Below, in pieces: positions 47,036 through 57,379 of a stretch of 64,000 bases of DNA. The stretch lies in contig NZ_JALKIL010000007.1 of NCBI RefSeq assembly GCF_023051105.1, positions 1 through 64,000 of the forward strand, read 5' to 3'. Made by a program: the position numbers and the translations under genes. Every line of letters starts with the position of its first letter. Position 1 is the stretch's first letter. The notes under the pieces were generated by a model. The model had not been told where the DNA came from, ran no database searches, and saw only the letters and a program-made list of their open reading frames with translations. Source of the stretch: Anaerobiospirillum sp. NML120449. Its GTDB lineage: Bacteria; Pseudomonadota; Gammaproteobacteria; Enterobacterales; Succinivibrionaceae.

Positions 47036-47110
47036 TGGTGGGTTGTGAGGGGATCGAACCCTCGACCAATGGATTAAAAGTCCACTGCTCTACCGCTGAG
47101 CTAACAACCC
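47036..47110 (-). tRNA. tRNA-Lys (anticodon TTT), first of the array
   Basis: Acceptor GGGTTGT/ACAACCC, anticodon loop CTTTTAA, encoded CCA. It differs from the CTT copies in stems and in D-loop length, and is nearest the promoter. Confidence 0.96.
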
Positions 47111-47167
47111 ATACGGTTGCCCTTTCAACTTCCTGTCACATTCGCTGTTACGAACTGACGGGGTGCT

Positions 47168-47195
47168 ATTTTACTTAAATAATCCATCAACGCAA
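47168..47195 (-). promoter_or_regulatory. Promoter of the Lys/Val tRNA array
   Basis: On the minus strand TTGCGT, a 16-bp A/T-rich spacer, then TAAAAT. The GC-rich discriminator (GCACCCCGTC) after the -10 is typical of stable-RNA promoters under stringent control. It lies about 58 bp before the first tRNA. Confidence 0.75.
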
Positions 47196-47995
47196 GCACT
47201 TTTTTCAAAAATTTGAAGATTTTTTAACAATTGGCTTTTATAAGCCTTTTTCAGACACAATATTGCCAGCCCGCCAGCTTCAGATACTGCCGGATCGGGC
47301 TGTAGCACCGGCCATTGGAGCTGCCACCAGCTAACAGACAGGCAAATGTGTTTAGCTTAAGCAGCCTTACCGGTGTCGGTAAGCCCCTCTGTCATAAGCC
47401 CCCAGGCATATGCCTACATCGGCGCCCGCATCTGCTCTCTGTACCTGCATCTGACCTCTGTGCCTGTGTGGCTGGCAGAGCTTTGCCAAAGGACACCAAA
47501 TGGAGCCCAGGCTGGACGACAGTAAATTTCACTTTCGACTGCCTTCTTCATGCGTGGCCCTGCCGGACTTATGGCTGGCAGAACAAACAGAATCCATAGT
47601 AAATTCTGCGGACACGCCATCTGTACTGGTACTACTGAATTGGACAGCCGATAAGTACTTTTCAGACATGATGCAGCCGGGCATACTGGATCTTAAATGT
47701 CCCGGCCTTTGCAAAGGCTGCCTGGGATTTTGCTGGCGCCTGGCACGACGGTAACAGGCTGCCCGTGCTTTTGATGGTGCCCGGCACGACGGTAACAGGC
47801 TGTCCGTGCTTTTGATGGTGCCCGGCATGACGATAACAGACTGCCCTTGCTTTTGATGTCAGCGGGCAGGTCGGTAACTGACTGCCCATGCTTTTGTTGT
47901 CAGCGGGCAGGACGGAGACTGAATGCATGTTTTTTTGCTGGCGCCAGGCAGTACGCTAACAGGCTGCATACAGCTTTGATTTATGGGAGGCAATT
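47196..47995. other. Spacer between tRNA promoter and SUKH-like gene
   Basis: About 800 bp without a supported gene. The right part is the 41-bp tandem array; the left part is A/T-rich near the tRNA promoter and then shows short GGCA-rich words. Confidence 0.4.
47730..47975 (+). repeat. 41-bp tandem repeat, six copies
   Basis: Unit landmarks (CACGACGGTAACAGGCTG and variants) start at 47744, 47785, 47826, 47867, 47908 and 47949, an exact 41-bp period. Copies 1-2 are nearly identical and copies 3-6 diverge step by step. The array ends about 20 bp before the SUKH-like start, so the transcript leader or promoter must include it. Confidence 0.92.
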
Positions 47996-48673
47996 ATGGA
48001 AGAAGTTAAGAACAGCCGCGACTTTATGCGCAACTTCTTTGAGCGCATGTACGAAAAAGAAGCTGCCTCTTTTGAGGGAGCCCTGAAGCTGCCGCTTGAA
48101 GAAAAGGATAAGGCCATGTGGCTTGATCCTGACAGCAAGGATGAATGGAAGCAATGGAAGCTCATAGAATCCACTGTCAGTGAAAAAGACGTTCTCAGCA
48201 TGTTCTCAGAGATAGGATGCACCCCTCCTGAATGCCTGATTGCCTATTTCACTGTCTACCATCATTATTTTGATGACCCTGTTGGCCGACACCCTGTGTC
48301 AAAGCCTTTTGCAGGACTTAAGAATGCATGGAATCCAGCCCTGGTAAAAGCAGGCTTTCTGCCTTTTGCCTGGGACGAGGAGCACAGCCTCATTCTCTTC
48401 ATTGACCTTGAGAATATGCCAGACCAGTACAGCTGCCCTGTCTGCCAGATTGATCACGAGATCCTCTTTGACATAACTGATGAGCTTTATGAAGAGGATG
48501 ATGACGACGAGTACGATGATGATACTGACTGTGATGACGACGAGCTGGACGATGACTGTGAGCAGGCTATGGAACAGGCCGAAGCTGACTGCATCCGCCT
48601 GGCCGTAATCGACAATATGGAGGAACTGGCTCCAGACTTCTTTACCTTCCTGAACAACATGCTTGAGGAGTGA
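47996..48673 (+). CDS. SUKH (SMI1/KNR4)-like protein with acidic tail
   Basis: A 225-residue very acidic protein; GGGAGG lies five bases before the ATG. The core (~80-165) resembles the SMI1/KNR4 (SUKH) fold: LIAYFTVYHHYFDDPVGRHP, then GFLPFAWDEEHSLILFIDLE and CQIDHEILFDI, corresponding to the PFA.D..G...cLDl and DHE positions of the family. A run of Asp/Glu (~168-195) follows. SUKH proteins are common immunity proteins against nuclease and other contact-dependent toxins, but many are solitary, and no toxin gene is next to this one. The family call is tentative. Confidence 0.6.
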   Translation: MEEVKNSRDFMRNFFERMYEKEAASFEGALKLPLEEKDKAMWLDPDSKDEWKQWKLIESTVSEKDVLSMFSEIGCTPPECLIAYFTVYHHYFDDPVGRHPVSKPFAGLKNAWNPALVKAGFLPFAWDEEHSLILFIDLENMPDQYSCPVCQIDHEILFDITDELYEEDDDDEYDDDTDCDDDELDDDCEQAMEQAEADCIRLAVIDNMEELAPDFFTFLNNMLEE

Positions 48674-49339
48674 TGCTGCAGCGGCATTAGACCCTTTTGC
48701 TGTAAGCCGCACCCTGCCTGATAAATACGGCCATCCTGCCCAGCTGCTGGAGCCGGTGCAGATCAGGTGCAAGGTGCCTGTCTTCGTCCATCAGGTTCAG
48801 GACGATAAAGACAGCCGCCCCGTCAGCTCACGCAAGCGCGTGCCTCAACTGTCTGCCTCAAGGCAGACAGCAAGGGCAATGGACACTGGCTGTTTCAGTA
48901 AAGTCTGACTGGATGGAGGCTCTGGCCGTAAAAACTGTGGGCTAGACGAACTTGACTGTCATACGTATTAGCTGTTGAGCTCAGGGAAATTAGGCTATGC
49001 CCAAAGGCTGGCCGTTTTCTTGGTGGCATGCGGTGCTGACTCGCTGGCCGTTTACTGGATGGCAGCGCCGCTTGCCTTGCCCTGTTATGGAATGCAGCAC
49101 AGCTGCCAGGCTGGACGTGTTCTGGCTGGCATGCGGTGCTGCATGGACGTGTTCTGGCTGGCAGGCTGAGCTGTAAGGTGGCAGCACTGAGGTTGATCTT
49201 GCGGGAATGGCATGGGCCTGTCAGTTTGTAAGGGGCTGTAATTTGGCAGTGGCGGAGCACAATGACGGGGCGGAACGGAAAAAGAGATCAATAGTAGCTT
49301 AAAGCGGGCGGCCATGGCATGATTTGGGCCGCTGCTTGC

Positions 49340-49367
49340 TTGATTTTGTGACGAATTTCGCTAAAAT
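49340..49367 (+). promoter_or_regulatory. Candidate distal promoter of carAB
   Basis: TTGATT, a 16-bp spacer, then TAAAAT, about 640 bp before carA. If real it gives a long leader with two hairpins. The distance makes the link to carA uncertain. Confidence 0.35.
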
Positions 49368-49554
49368 AACCGTGACTTTGGCTGTCGTGTTTTTTCAGCA
49401 CATGAACTCAAAGATTATCCAGCTCCCGTCACCTGGCAGCATCTAATATTGATCTCTGATGTGACTCTGGCGTTTTTCTGAGAGTATCGGCTTCCTGCAG
49501 CCATCATTACAGGCTTAATCAAAGCTCTCAATGGATATTGCAGACAGTTATCAT

Positions 49555-49576
49555 GATTTGCCCTGCAGGGCAAATC
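49555..49576 (+). promoter_or_regulatory. Perfect 22-bp palindrome in the carAB leader
   Basis: GATTTGCCC-TGCA-GGGCAAATC reads the same on both strands. It could be an operator or an RNA hairpin with a TGCA loop. Function not known. Confidence 0.4.
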
Positions 49577-50009
49577 TCAGTATGCAGCTGTCGCGCTTCT
49601 GAATTAAATTGCTTACAGCTCAGTAAATGCTGAGCTCCAGTCAAACAGAAGTTAAGGGCCGAGGAGATAAGATTAAGCTCCCGCCCCTATAAAATCCATT
49701 GACCCTGGCCATCCCCTTTATCTGGTTAGTTGTAACAGCATCTAGCCCGTTTATGCTGCATGCAAATCGTGTTTTTGCTCGCAAATGGCGCTTATGGCTG
49801 ACGATGTTACACCCTTTAATCAGCCTGCTTTTACCATAACTTTTTCAGGCTGCTGTCCCGGGGCCTGCAGGACCATGATGCGCATAAGGCTGCGCACTGC
49901 GCTGCACTTCAATGCACCGCACCGTATCAGGTTTGATAACCTTGTCCGTTCATGCTGACAGCACTCTCCGTCAAGTCGGTTTTATCAGCTCGAATTATTG
50001 GAGGTATTT

Positions 50010-51149
50010 GTGGCAAGTACCGCAATCCTTGCACTCGCTGATGGCACTGTATTCAAAGGCAAAGCCTTTGGTGCCTCAGGTGTCACCCTAACTGGCGAAG
50101 TCGTTTTCAACACTTCAATGACTGGCTATCAGGAAATTCTTACCGACCCTTCCTACACCGGTCAGATGGTTACCCTCACCTATCCTCACATCGGCAACTA
50201 CGGCATCAACTCCGAGGACATGGAATCTGACAAGGTCTGTGTTCAGGGTCTGATTGTTCGTGACCTTTCCCCTGTAGCCTCCAACTTCCGCAGCGAAATC
50301 TCCCTGAGCGACTTTCTGGCCAAGTATGGTAAGCCAGGCATCAGCGGTATCGACACCCGTATGCTTACCCGTATCCTCCGTGAAAAGGGTGCCCAGAACG
50401 GCTGTCTGACCACTGATCCCTCCATCACTCCAGATCAGGCCGTAAAAATGGCCCAGGACTGCCCTTCCATGAAGGGTCAGGATCTGGCAAAGGTTGTTAC
50501 CACCGACAAGATCTATGAGTGGACCGATGGCGAGTGGACCCTTGGTTCAGGCTATGCAAAGCAGGACCCTGCCTCTTTGCCATTTAATGTTGTGGTCTAT
50601 GACTTTGGCGTCAAGATCAACATCCTGCGTATGCTGGCTCAGCGTGGCTGCCGCCTGACTGTAGTACCTGCCACAACCCCTGCTGATGATGTCCTCAAGC
50701 TCAATCCTGATGGCGTTTTCCTGTCTAACGGTCCTGGCGATCCTGAGCCATGTACCTACGCCATTGAGGCTATTAAGACCTTTATTGAGCACAAGATTCC
50801 TTTATTTGGCATCTGCCTTGGCCACCAGCTGCTTGGTCTTGCCTCAGGCGCCCGTACCATCAAGATGAAGTTTGGCCACCATGGTGCCAACCATCCGGTA
50901 CGTGATACTGCCACCAATACTGTCTATATCACCTCTCAGAACCACGGCTTCTGCGTTGATAAGGACACCCTGCCTGACAATGTCAAGGCAACCCACTTCT
51001 CCCTGTTCGACGGTTCCCTCCAGGGTATCGAGCGTCTGGACGTACCTGCATTCAGCTTCCAGGGTCACCCTGAGGCCAGTCCAGGTCCGCACGATCCAAA
51101 GCCACTTTTTGATCACTTCATCGAGCTGATGCGTCAAAATCACAAGTAA
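50010..51149 (+). CDS. carA: Carbamoyl-phosphate synthase, small (glutaminase) subunit
   Basis: A 379-residue subunit that hydrolyses glutamine and channels ammonia to CarB for carbamoyl phosphate, the precursor of pyrimidines and arginine. I choose the GTG start with GGAGG five bases upstream; a TTG 12 bases earlier lies inside the ribosome site. The N-terminal CPSase_sm domain has [20 protein letters not shown]. The class I amidotransferase domain has the Cys nucleophile in [15 protein letters not shown] and His/Glu in [16 protein letters not shown]. coli CarA has 382 residues. carB follows after 16 bp. Confidence 0.97.
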   Translation: MASTAILALADGTVFKGKAFGASGVTLTGEVVFNTSMTGYQEILTDPSYTGQMVTLTYPHIGNYGINSEDMESDKVCVQGLIVRDLSPVASNFRSEISLSDFLAKYGKPGISGIDTRMLTRILREKGAQNGCLTTDPSITPDQAVKMAQDCPSMKGQDLAKVVTTDKIYEWTDGEWTLGSGYAKQDPASLPFNVVVYDFGVKINILRMLAQRGCRLTVVPATTPADDVLKLNPDGVFLSNGPGDPEPCTYAIEAIKTFIEHKIPLFGICLGHQLLGLASGARTIKMKFGHHGANHPVRDTATNTVYITSQNHGFCVDKDTLPDNVKATHFSLFDGSLQGIERLDVPAFSFQGHPEASPGPHDPKPLFDHFIELMRQNHK

Positions 51150-51165
51150 AGGACTGGAGAAGTAA

Positions 51166-54100
51166 ATGCCAAAGCGTACTGACATAAAGAGCATTCTGAT
51201 TCTGGGCGCAGGCCCAATCGTTATCGGTCAGGCCTGTGAGTTCGACTACTCCGGTACCCAGGCCTGTCGTGCCTTACGTGAAGAGGGCTACCGCGTCATT
51301 CTGGTCAACTCCAATCCGGCTACCATTATGACCGACCCTAATATTGCTGATTCAACCTACATTGAGCCTATCGACTGGCGTGTAGTTGAGCGCATTATTG
51401 AAAAGGAGCGTCCTGATGCTGTTCTGCCTACCATGGGTGGTCAGACTGCACTTAACTGCGCCCTTGATCTGGAGCGTCATGGTGTACTGGAGAAGTACGG
51501 CGTTGAGATGATCGGTGCCAATGCCGACACCATCGACAAGGCCGAGAACCGTGAGCGCTTTGATGAGGCCATGAAGAAGATTGGCCTTTCCTGCCCACGT
51601 TCAGGCATTGCCCACTCTCTTGAAGAGGCCTGGCAGGTTCAGAGCGAAGTAGGCTTCCCATGTATCATCCGTCCATCTTTCACCATGGGTGGCACCGGTG
51701 GTGGTATTGCCTACAATCCTGAAGAATTTGAAGAAATCTGTACCAAGGGTCTTGAGAGCTCCCCTACTCACGAGCTGCTCATTGACGAATCCCTGATCGG
51801 CTGGAAAGAGTTCGAGATGGAAGTGGTGCGTGACCGCAAGGACAACTGCATCATAGTCTGCTCCATCGAAAACTTCGATGCCATGGGTATTCACACCGGT
51901 GACTCCATCACTGTTGCTCCTGCCCAGACCCTGACCGACAAGGAATACCAGATCATGCGTGACGCCTCCATGGCCGTATTACGCGAGATCGGTGTTGAGA
52001 CCGGCGGTTCCAACGTACAGTTCGGTATCAATCCTAAGGACGGCCGCATGGTCATCATTGAGATGAACCCACGTGTGTCCCGTTCCTCAGCCCTTGCCTC
52101 CAAGGCAACCGGTTTCCCTATTGCCAAGGTAGCTGCCAAGCTTGCAGTTGGCTACACACTTGATGAGCTGGGCAATGACATTACCGGCAATCTGACCCCT
52201 GCCTCATTCGAGCCTTCCATTGACTATGTAGTCACCAAGGTTCCACGCTTCAACTTTGAAAAGTTCCCTAACTCCAATGACCGTCTGACCACTCAGATGA
52301 AGTCAGTAGGTGAGGTCATGGCTATCGGCCGTACCTTCCAGGAGTCACTGCAGAAGGCCCTGCGTGGTCTTGAGACCGGCAAGAGCGGCTTTGACCCTCG
52401 TCTGGACATGAGCCACAAGGAAGCCCGCACCAAGCTGCTCCATGAGCTTGAGGAAGCCGGAGCTCACCGTATCTGGTACATTGCCGATGCTTTCCGTATG
52501 GAAATGACTGTTGAGGAGCTCTTTGAGTACACCAACATCGATCCATGGTTCCTGGTCCAGATCAAGGAACTCATCGACATTGAAAAGTCACTGTCAGGCC
52601 GTACCTTAAAGTCCATTGACGCCGAAGAGATGCACGATCTCAAGTCCCGTGGCTTCTCCGATGCCCGTCTTGCAGAAATCCTCAACACCACCGAGGATCT
52701 GGTTCGTGAGCGTCGCTGGCTGCATGAGGTTTATCCAACCTTCAAGCGTGTTGATACCTGTGCTGCCGAGTTCTCAACTCCTACTGCCTATATGTACTCC
52801 ACCTATGAGCAGGAGTGTGAGGCCAATCCAAGCGACCGTCGCAAGATCATGATTTTAGGCGGCGGCCCTAACCGTATTGGTCAGGGTATCGAGTTCGACT
52901 ACTGCTGCGTGCACGCCTCCATGGCCTTACGTGAGGACGGTTTCGAGACCATTATGGTCAACTGCAACCCAGAGACCGTTTCTACCGACTATGACATTTC
53001 CGATCGTCTGTATTTTGAGCCTGTAACTCTTGAAGACGTTCTGGAAATTGCCCGTGTTGAAAAACCTGAGGGCGTTATCGTTCAGTTTGGCGGTCAGACT
53101 CCATTAAAGCTGGCCCGCAAGCTTGAGCAGGCCGGTGTACCAATCATCGGTACCTCACCTGATGCCATCGACAAGGCTGAAGATCGTCAGCGCTTCCAGG
53201 AAGCCGTTGAGAAGCTCAACCTGCTCCAGCCTAAGAACGGTACTGCCATTTCCTTAAATCAGGCCGTTTCCATCGCCGAGCAGATTGGCTATCCTCTGGT
53301 AGTACGTCCATCCTATGTACTGGGCGGCCGTGCCATGGAAGTGGTTTATGACGAGGACGATCTGCGCCGTTACTTCAACGAGGCCGTCAAGGTTTCCAAC
53401 AAGTCTCCGGTACTGCTCGACAAGTTCCTTGATCACGCCATTGAGGTTGACGTTGATGCCGTATGCGACGGCAAGGACGTCGTAATCGGCGGCATTATGG
53501 AGCACGTTGAGGAGTGTGGCGTTCACTCCGGTGACGCTGCCTGCGTACTGCCACCATGGCATCTGTCCGAGGAAATCAAGGAGCGTATTGTCAAGATCTC
53601 CCGCGATCTGGCCATGGAGCTGGACGTACGCGGTCTGATGAATGTACAGCTGGCTGTTCGTGATGATGAAATCTACCTCATTGAGGTAAACCCACGCGCT
53701 GCCCGTACCGTACCATTTGTTTCCAAGGTAACCTCTCTGCCTCTGGCCAAAATCGCTGCCCGAATCATGAGCGGTGTATCCCTTGCTGAGCAGGGCATTA
53801 CCGAGCAGGTAATTCCTCCTTACTACTCTGTAAAGGAAGTGGTTCTGCCATTCCACAAGTTCCCAGGTTCTGACCCTATCTTAGGCCCTGAGATGCGTTC
53901 TACCGGTGAGGTTATGGGCACCGCCTGCACCTTCCACGAGGCCTATGCCAAGGCACAGCTGGCCTCCAACAGTGAGATCGTCCGCAAGGGCCGTGTCCTG
54001 CTGTCTATCCGCAATTCCGACAAGCCTGTGCTGGCCGAGCTGGGCCGCAAGCTGGCTGCTGCCGGTTTTGAAATGGATGCTACCGGTGGTACCTACAAGG

Positions 54101-54402
54101 TTCTTAAGGAAGCCGGTCTGCCAGTAACCCGCGTCAAGAAGGTATTTGAGGGTCGTCCAAACATTCTCGACGGCATCAAGTCAGGTCACTACAGCTGGGT
54201 TATCAACACCACTGAGGGCCGTCAGTCCGTACTGGATTCACGCTCTCTGCGTCGTGGCGCTCTGCAGTACCATGTAAGCTACTGCACCACCATCAACGCA
54301 GCCTTTGCTACTGTTGAAGCCATTGGTGAAAATGAGTTTGCTACCGTAAACTCAATCCAGGAACTCCACCAGATGATTAAGGATGCAAAGAAAAAGGACT
54401 GA
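51166..54402 (+). CDS. carB: Carbamoyl-phosphate synthase, large subunit
   Basis: A 1078-residue synthetase (E. coli 1073). It has two homologous halves, each an ATP-grasp unit: [20 protein letters not shown] begins the first, and a second copy, [19 protein letters not shown], begins near residue 565. [20 protein letters not shown] and [20 protein letters not shown] are the metal and phosphate-binding loops of the two sites. An oligomerisation region lies between them. The C-terminal MGS-like domain (~940-1075) binds the allosteric effectors UMP, IMP and ornithine in E. coli. It forms an operon with carA. Confidence 0.98.
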   Translation: MPKRTDIKSILILGAGPIVIGQACEFDYSGTQACRALREEGYRVILVNSNPATIMTDPNIADSTYIEPIDWRVVERIIEKERPDAVLPTMGGQTALNCALDLERHGVLEKYGVEMIGANADTIDKAENRERFDEAMKKIGLSCPRSGIAHSLEEAWQVQSEVGFPCIIRPSFTMGGTGGGIAYNPEEFEEICTKGLESSPTHELLIDESLIGWKEFEMEVVRDRKDNCIIVCSIENFDAMGIHTGDSITVAPAQTLTDKEYQIMRDASMAVLREIGVETGGSNVQFGINPKDGRMVIIEMNPRVSRSSALASKATGFPIAKVAAKLAVGYTLDELGNDITGNLTPASFEPSIDYVVTKVPRFNFEKFPNSNDRLTTQMKSVGEVMAIGRTFQESLQKALRGLETGKSGFDPRLDMSHKEARTKLLHELEEAGAHRIWYIADAFRMEMTVEELFEYTNIDPWFLVQIKELIDIEKSLSGRTLKSIDAEEMHDLKSRGFSDARLAEILNTTEDLVRERRWLHEVYPTFKRVDTCAAEFSTPTAYMYSTYEQECEANPSDRRKIMILGGGPNRIGQGIEFDYCCVHASMALREDGFETIMVNCNPETVSTDYDISDRLYFEPVTLEDVLEIARVEKPEGVIVQFGGQTPLKLARKLEQAGVPIIGTSPDAIDKAEDRQRFQEAVEKLNLLQPKNGTAISLNQAVSIAEQIGYPLVVRPSYVLGGRAMEVVYDEDDLRRYFNEAVKVSNKSPVLLDKFLDHAIEVDVDAVCDGKDVVIGGIMEHVEECGVHSGDAACVLPPWHLSEEIKERIVKISRDLAMELDVRGLMNVQLAVRDDEIYLIEVNPRAARTVPFVSKVTSLPLAKIAARIMSGVSLAEQGITEQVIPPYYSVKEVVLPFHKFPGSDPILGPEMRSTGEVMGTACTFHEAYAKAQLASNSEIVRKGRVLLSIRNSDKPVLAELGRKLAAAGFEMDATGGTYKVLKEAGLPVTRVKKVFEGRPNILDGIKSGHYSWVINTTEGRQSVLDSRSLRRGALQYHVSYCTTINAAFATVEAIGENEFATVNSIQELHQMIKDAKKKD

Positions 54403-54484
54403 CAGCCAGAAGAGAAGCACCGCCGCTCCGGCCCTGACAGCTGGAGCGGTAAAGTGTAATACTCTCAGCTGAACTCATCCTTTT

Positions 54485-54514
54485 GCAGGGCAGGGCCGCA
54501 AGGTCCTGCCCTGC
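54485..54514 (+). terminator. Hairpin after carB
   Basis: GCAGGGCAGGGCC, a stable GCAA tetraloop, and GGTCCTGCCCTGC form a 13-bp stem, 80 bp past the carB stop. Only a weak T run (ATTT) follows. Confidence 0.55.
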
Positions 54515-54718
54515 GCATTTATGCCCGGCCAGCTGCTCCGGACATCATAAACCGCCCCAGGCAGGCATCCACGCCCCGTCACCGTCGTGCCAGCCTGGCG
54601 ACGCTGCTGGCGCCCGGCGCCCGCCCGACGCCCGCCCAGGCAAGCCCGCCCAGGAGAGCCCGGTCAGAGCCGCAAGGTCAGCCTGTGGCCTGTATCTTTA
54701 TAAATTGTGAGCCAGGTC

Positions 54719-54746
54719 TTGCATACTTGTTAAAAGCATGTATAAT
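54719..54746 (+). promoter_or_regulatory. Promoter of tRNA-Ser
   Basis: TTGCAT, a 16-bp spacer, then a perfect TATAAT, 18 bp before the tRNA. Confidence 0.8.
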
Positions 54747-54764
54747 GTGCCCACAAACCGATGC

Positions 54765-54854
54765 GGATGGATGGCAGAGCGGTTGAATGCAACGGTCTTG
54801 AAAACCGTCGAGGATTTGCGTCCTCCGTGAGTTCGAATCTCACTCCATCCGCCA
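54765..54854 (+). tRNA. tRNA-Ser (anticodon TGA)
   Basis: A 90-base class II tRNA with a long variable arm (GAGGATTTGCGTCCTC), acceptor GGATGGA/TCCATCC, anticodon loop CTTGAAA, G discriminator and encoded CCA. It stands alone between its own promoter and terminator. Confidence 0.97.
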
Positions 54855-54863
54855 TCAGGATTC

Positions 54864-54889
54864 AAAAAGGCTCAGGCCTTTTATTTTTT
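54864..54889 (+). terminator. Terminator of tRNA-Ser
   Basis: AAAAGGC, loop TCAG, GCCTTTT, then ATTTTTT. It starts ten bases after the tRNA. Confidence 0.85.
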
Positions 54890-55746
54890 GCCCACACGCT
54901 AGATACAACACACCCCATCAAAGCTCCCACCAATTGCCACATCTTATTAACATCATCCCGGACAAAGCAGCCACAGAAGCATACCCGACCCTGCAATGCC
55001 CCGGCCCAGCGCCATACATGACTCCACTCCAGGCTAAGCCACTGCTCAGCACATTAACATGCACTGGCAATACAAAACCACAAGCATTGCAGACTGAGCT
55101 GACTTCATCACAGCTGCGCCTGCCTGACATGACTACGCTATGGCATAGAATGCAGACAAAATTCTTAGACAAACTATTAAATCAGCCAATACGTTAAGTG
55201 CACATAAGTGCACACAACTGTTTGAACATTAAGATTCCATGCTCTGCAGCCTCTGGCGGTAAGATACTTGAAAAATAGCTGCTTTAACCTATACTTACGC
55301 TTTCAGAGCCACCGTTTTTTGGGTTACCAGGCAGCTGATTTTCTTTTTGAAATATCATCAGGGCCTTCATAAATGACTCACCGTCACGGCTTTATTTATA
55401 GAAAATCAGCTTAATTTTGCTGAACTAAGCCTGTTCGTCCATCACTGCTGATACCAGAGCAGGAACCTGCCGACAGCATTTTCTGCTGCAAACAGCTGCA
55501 GCTGCGACATCCAGCAAATTGCTTCATATTTCAGGTACCTATTAGTTGACTGCCTGGTGGCAGCATATTTAACTGAAACTCTGATTTAAATCTATTTTCT
55601 GACATTATCTGACCTGCATCAGCAGGCTGCCTGGCTGTCCGGGCGTATCAGCATAATGAGCGCTGCCGTTTTACTGATGGCTGACGACAGCACCGTGCCG
55701 CACGTCGGCGCGTCAGGCACTTTTGCTACAAACAGGAGCTTCAATC
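54890..55746. other. Spacer upstream of the first methyltransferase
   Basis: About 860 bp without a supported gene. An 87-codon plus frame (54934-55197) has no ribosome site and biased composition. The A/T-rich part at 55200-55620 presumably holds the promoter; no clear -35/-10 pair was found. Confidence 0.4.
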
Positions 55747-57312
55747 ATGTCTGACTGGTCAATGGGTTATCAGACCGACCTGCAATACACCTACGGTTAC
55801 TTCAGAATGAATAACCCTCTATATGCCCACTACCTTTTTACATCCCAGGGCTATGCTTTTCCAGGCCAGGGGGGGGGTGGCACGTTTAATGCATGTGAAC
55901 TTGGTTTTGGCCAGGGTGTTTCCATTACCATGCATGCCGCAGCCTCAGATGCCAGCTGGTACGGAAATGACTTCAATCCAGTCCAGGTAAGCAATGCCCG
56001 CCATTTTGCCCAATGCGCTAAAACTACTGTCATGCTCAGCGATGACAGCTTTGAGCAGTTTGTCCAGCGTGATGACCTGCCTGAATTCGATTTTATCTGC
56101 ATGCACGGAATCTGGTCCTGGATCTCTCCTGAAAACCAGCAGTTTGTTATTGATTTTGTCAGCAAGCACCTCAAGGTAGGCGGCGTATTCTACATTTCCT
56201 ACAATGTGTCTCCAGGCTTTATCGTATTTGAGCCTATGCGCCATCTGATGAGTGAGATCAACAAGCACATGCTGGGCTCTAACATGAATGCCGAGCAGAA
56301 GCTTGCTACCGTCAAGGATGCCCTCAAGCAGCTCGTCGCCGTCAAGCCATCCTATGCCAATGTATTCCCTGGCCTTGAAAAGCGTATCGACAAGACCTTT
56401 GAAAATGACTTCCACTATCTGGTAGGCGAATATCTCAATACCTACTGGGATGTTACCCACCACTCTGTAATCTGTGAGAAGCTGCAGTCTGCCAAGCTTG
56501 AGTATGCACTGTCAGCCCATGCCACTGACCTCATGGACAGCCTCAACCTCACCTCCGAACAGCAGCAATATCTGGCTCAGTACCGTGGTACCCCTCTTTA
56601 TGAGACCTGCCGCGACCTGATCGTCAACCGTCAGTTCCGTACCGACTATTTCGTCAAGGGCGCACGTCGCCTGGGCCCTGCCGAGCAGCAGCGTGAGTAC
56701 GACAATCTGTCCGTAGTACTGGTCAAGGCCATGGAGGACTTTGAGTACTCAATTGACTCCCGTCTTGGTAAGGCTGAGCTGCGCAAAGATGTTTATGAGC
56801 CAGTGCTCAAGGTACTGTCTGACCACAAGCCACACACAATTGGTGAAATCAAGGAGAAGGTTACTGCCTCTACCAAGGGTAAGGTCAGCATTGAGCACAT
56901 CACCGAGGCTGTTAACGCTCTGGTATTCTCCGGTAACTGTGAGCCGGCTATCTGCGATGCAGACACCATTGCCCGCAATGAGGAAAAGTGCAAGTCACTG
57001 AATATCAGCATTATCAATGACTTCAATGACACTCCTCTTGCCTTCCTTTCCTCCCCTGTAACCCAGGGCGCCCTGAGCGTTGGCAAGGTAACCCTGATGG
57101 TGCTGCAGATTTACCTCAAGCACAACAGACCAAAGAACCACGATGTCATGGAAAAGGACGTCATGGAAATTCTGACCTCCGGTAAGAACACTCTCAACAA
57201 CGAGGGCAAGCCAGTTACTGAGCCAGAAGAGCAACGCAAGATCGTCAAGAACCTGATCAAGGACTTCTACAACAAGCAGCTGCCACTTATCAACGGTCTG
57301 CACATGATCTGA
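55747..57312 (+). CDS. SAM-dependent methyltransferase with regulatory domain, copy 1 (in frame)
   Basis: A 521-residue protein; AGGAGC lies before the ATG, and 24 bp of extra open frame upstream is ignored. Class I methyltransferase motif I is FNACELGFGQGVSITM (~49-64), with the acidic position in WYGNDFNPVQVSNAR and a later FICMHGIWSWISPENQQ. A methyltransferase regulatory domain (~215-300) and a winged-helix-like region (~335-395, ELRKDVYEPVLKVLSDHKPH) follow. Such proteins occur in several proteobacteria near surface-polysaccharide genes; the substrate is unknown. Codons 41-46 contain a G9 tract encoding Gly-rich QGGGG just before motif I. A paralogue lies 430 bp downstream. A strong terminator follows. 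Confidence 0.85.
   Translation: MSDWSMGYQTDLQYTYGYFRMNNPLYAHYLFTSQGYAFPGQGGGGTFNACELGFGQGVSITMHAAASDASWYGNDFNPVQVSNARHFAQCAKTTVMLSDDSFEQFVQRDDLPEFDFICMHGIWSWISPENQQFVIDFVSKHLKVGGVFYISYNVSPGFIVFEPMRHLMSEINKHMLGSNMNAEQKLATVKDALKQLVAVKPSYANVFPGLEKRIDKTFENDFHYLVGEYLNTYWDVTHHSVICEKLQSAKLEYALSAHATDLMDSLNLTSEQQQYLAQYRGTPLYETCRDLIVNRQFRTDYFVKGARRLGPAEQQREYDNLSVVLVKAMEDFEYSIDSRLGKAELRKDVYEPVLKVLSDHKPHTIGEIKEKVTASTKGKVSIEHITEAVNALVFSGNCEPAICDADTIARNEEKCKSLNISIINDFNDTPLAFLSSPVTQGALSVGKVTLMVLQIYLKHNRPKNHDVMEKDVMEILTSGKNTLNNEGKPVTEPEEQRKIVKNLIKDFYNKQLPLINGLHMI
55869..55877 (+). repeat. Poly-G tract (G9) in methyltransferase copy 1
   Basis: Nine G in a row, in frame with the rest of the gene (reads CAG GGG GGG GGT GGC). 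A change of one G would shift the frame just before the SAM-binding motif. Confidence 0.97.
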
Positions 57313-57350
57313 TCTGCTTTCGCCTGAAACAGGCGCCAGATATTCATAGC

Positions 57351-57379
57351 AAAAGCCCGGACCTTGGTCCGGGCTTTTT
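57351..57379 (+). terminator. Intrinsic terminator after methyltransferase copy 1
   Basis: AAAAGCCCGGAC, loop CTTG, GTCCGGGCTTTTT. A textbook stem and T run about 40 bp past the stop. It makes the second copy depend on its own promoter; TGCTAAAAT at 57662-57670 is a possible extended -10. Confidence 0.92.

Larger units (their letters stand above)
48674..50009. other. Long leader/spacer upstream of carAB
   Basis: About 1.3 kb without a gene. It has GGACGTGTTCTGGCTGGCATGCGGTGCTG-type short repeats at about 49010-49170, a promoter candidate at 49340, a perfect palindrome at 49555-49576 and another hairpin (AGCTCAG/CTGAGCT) at about 49617-49636. No clear ArgR or PurR site was recognised. Confidence 0.4.

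Noticed and set aside
46575-48673. Integrative element inserted at the tRNA array
   Set aside because: No integrase, no direct repeat of a tRNA 3' end and no phage genes were found in the flanking sequence.
54934-55197. 87-codon plus-strand frame before the first methyltransferase
   Set aside because: No ribosome site, and composition like the surrounding non-coding sequence.
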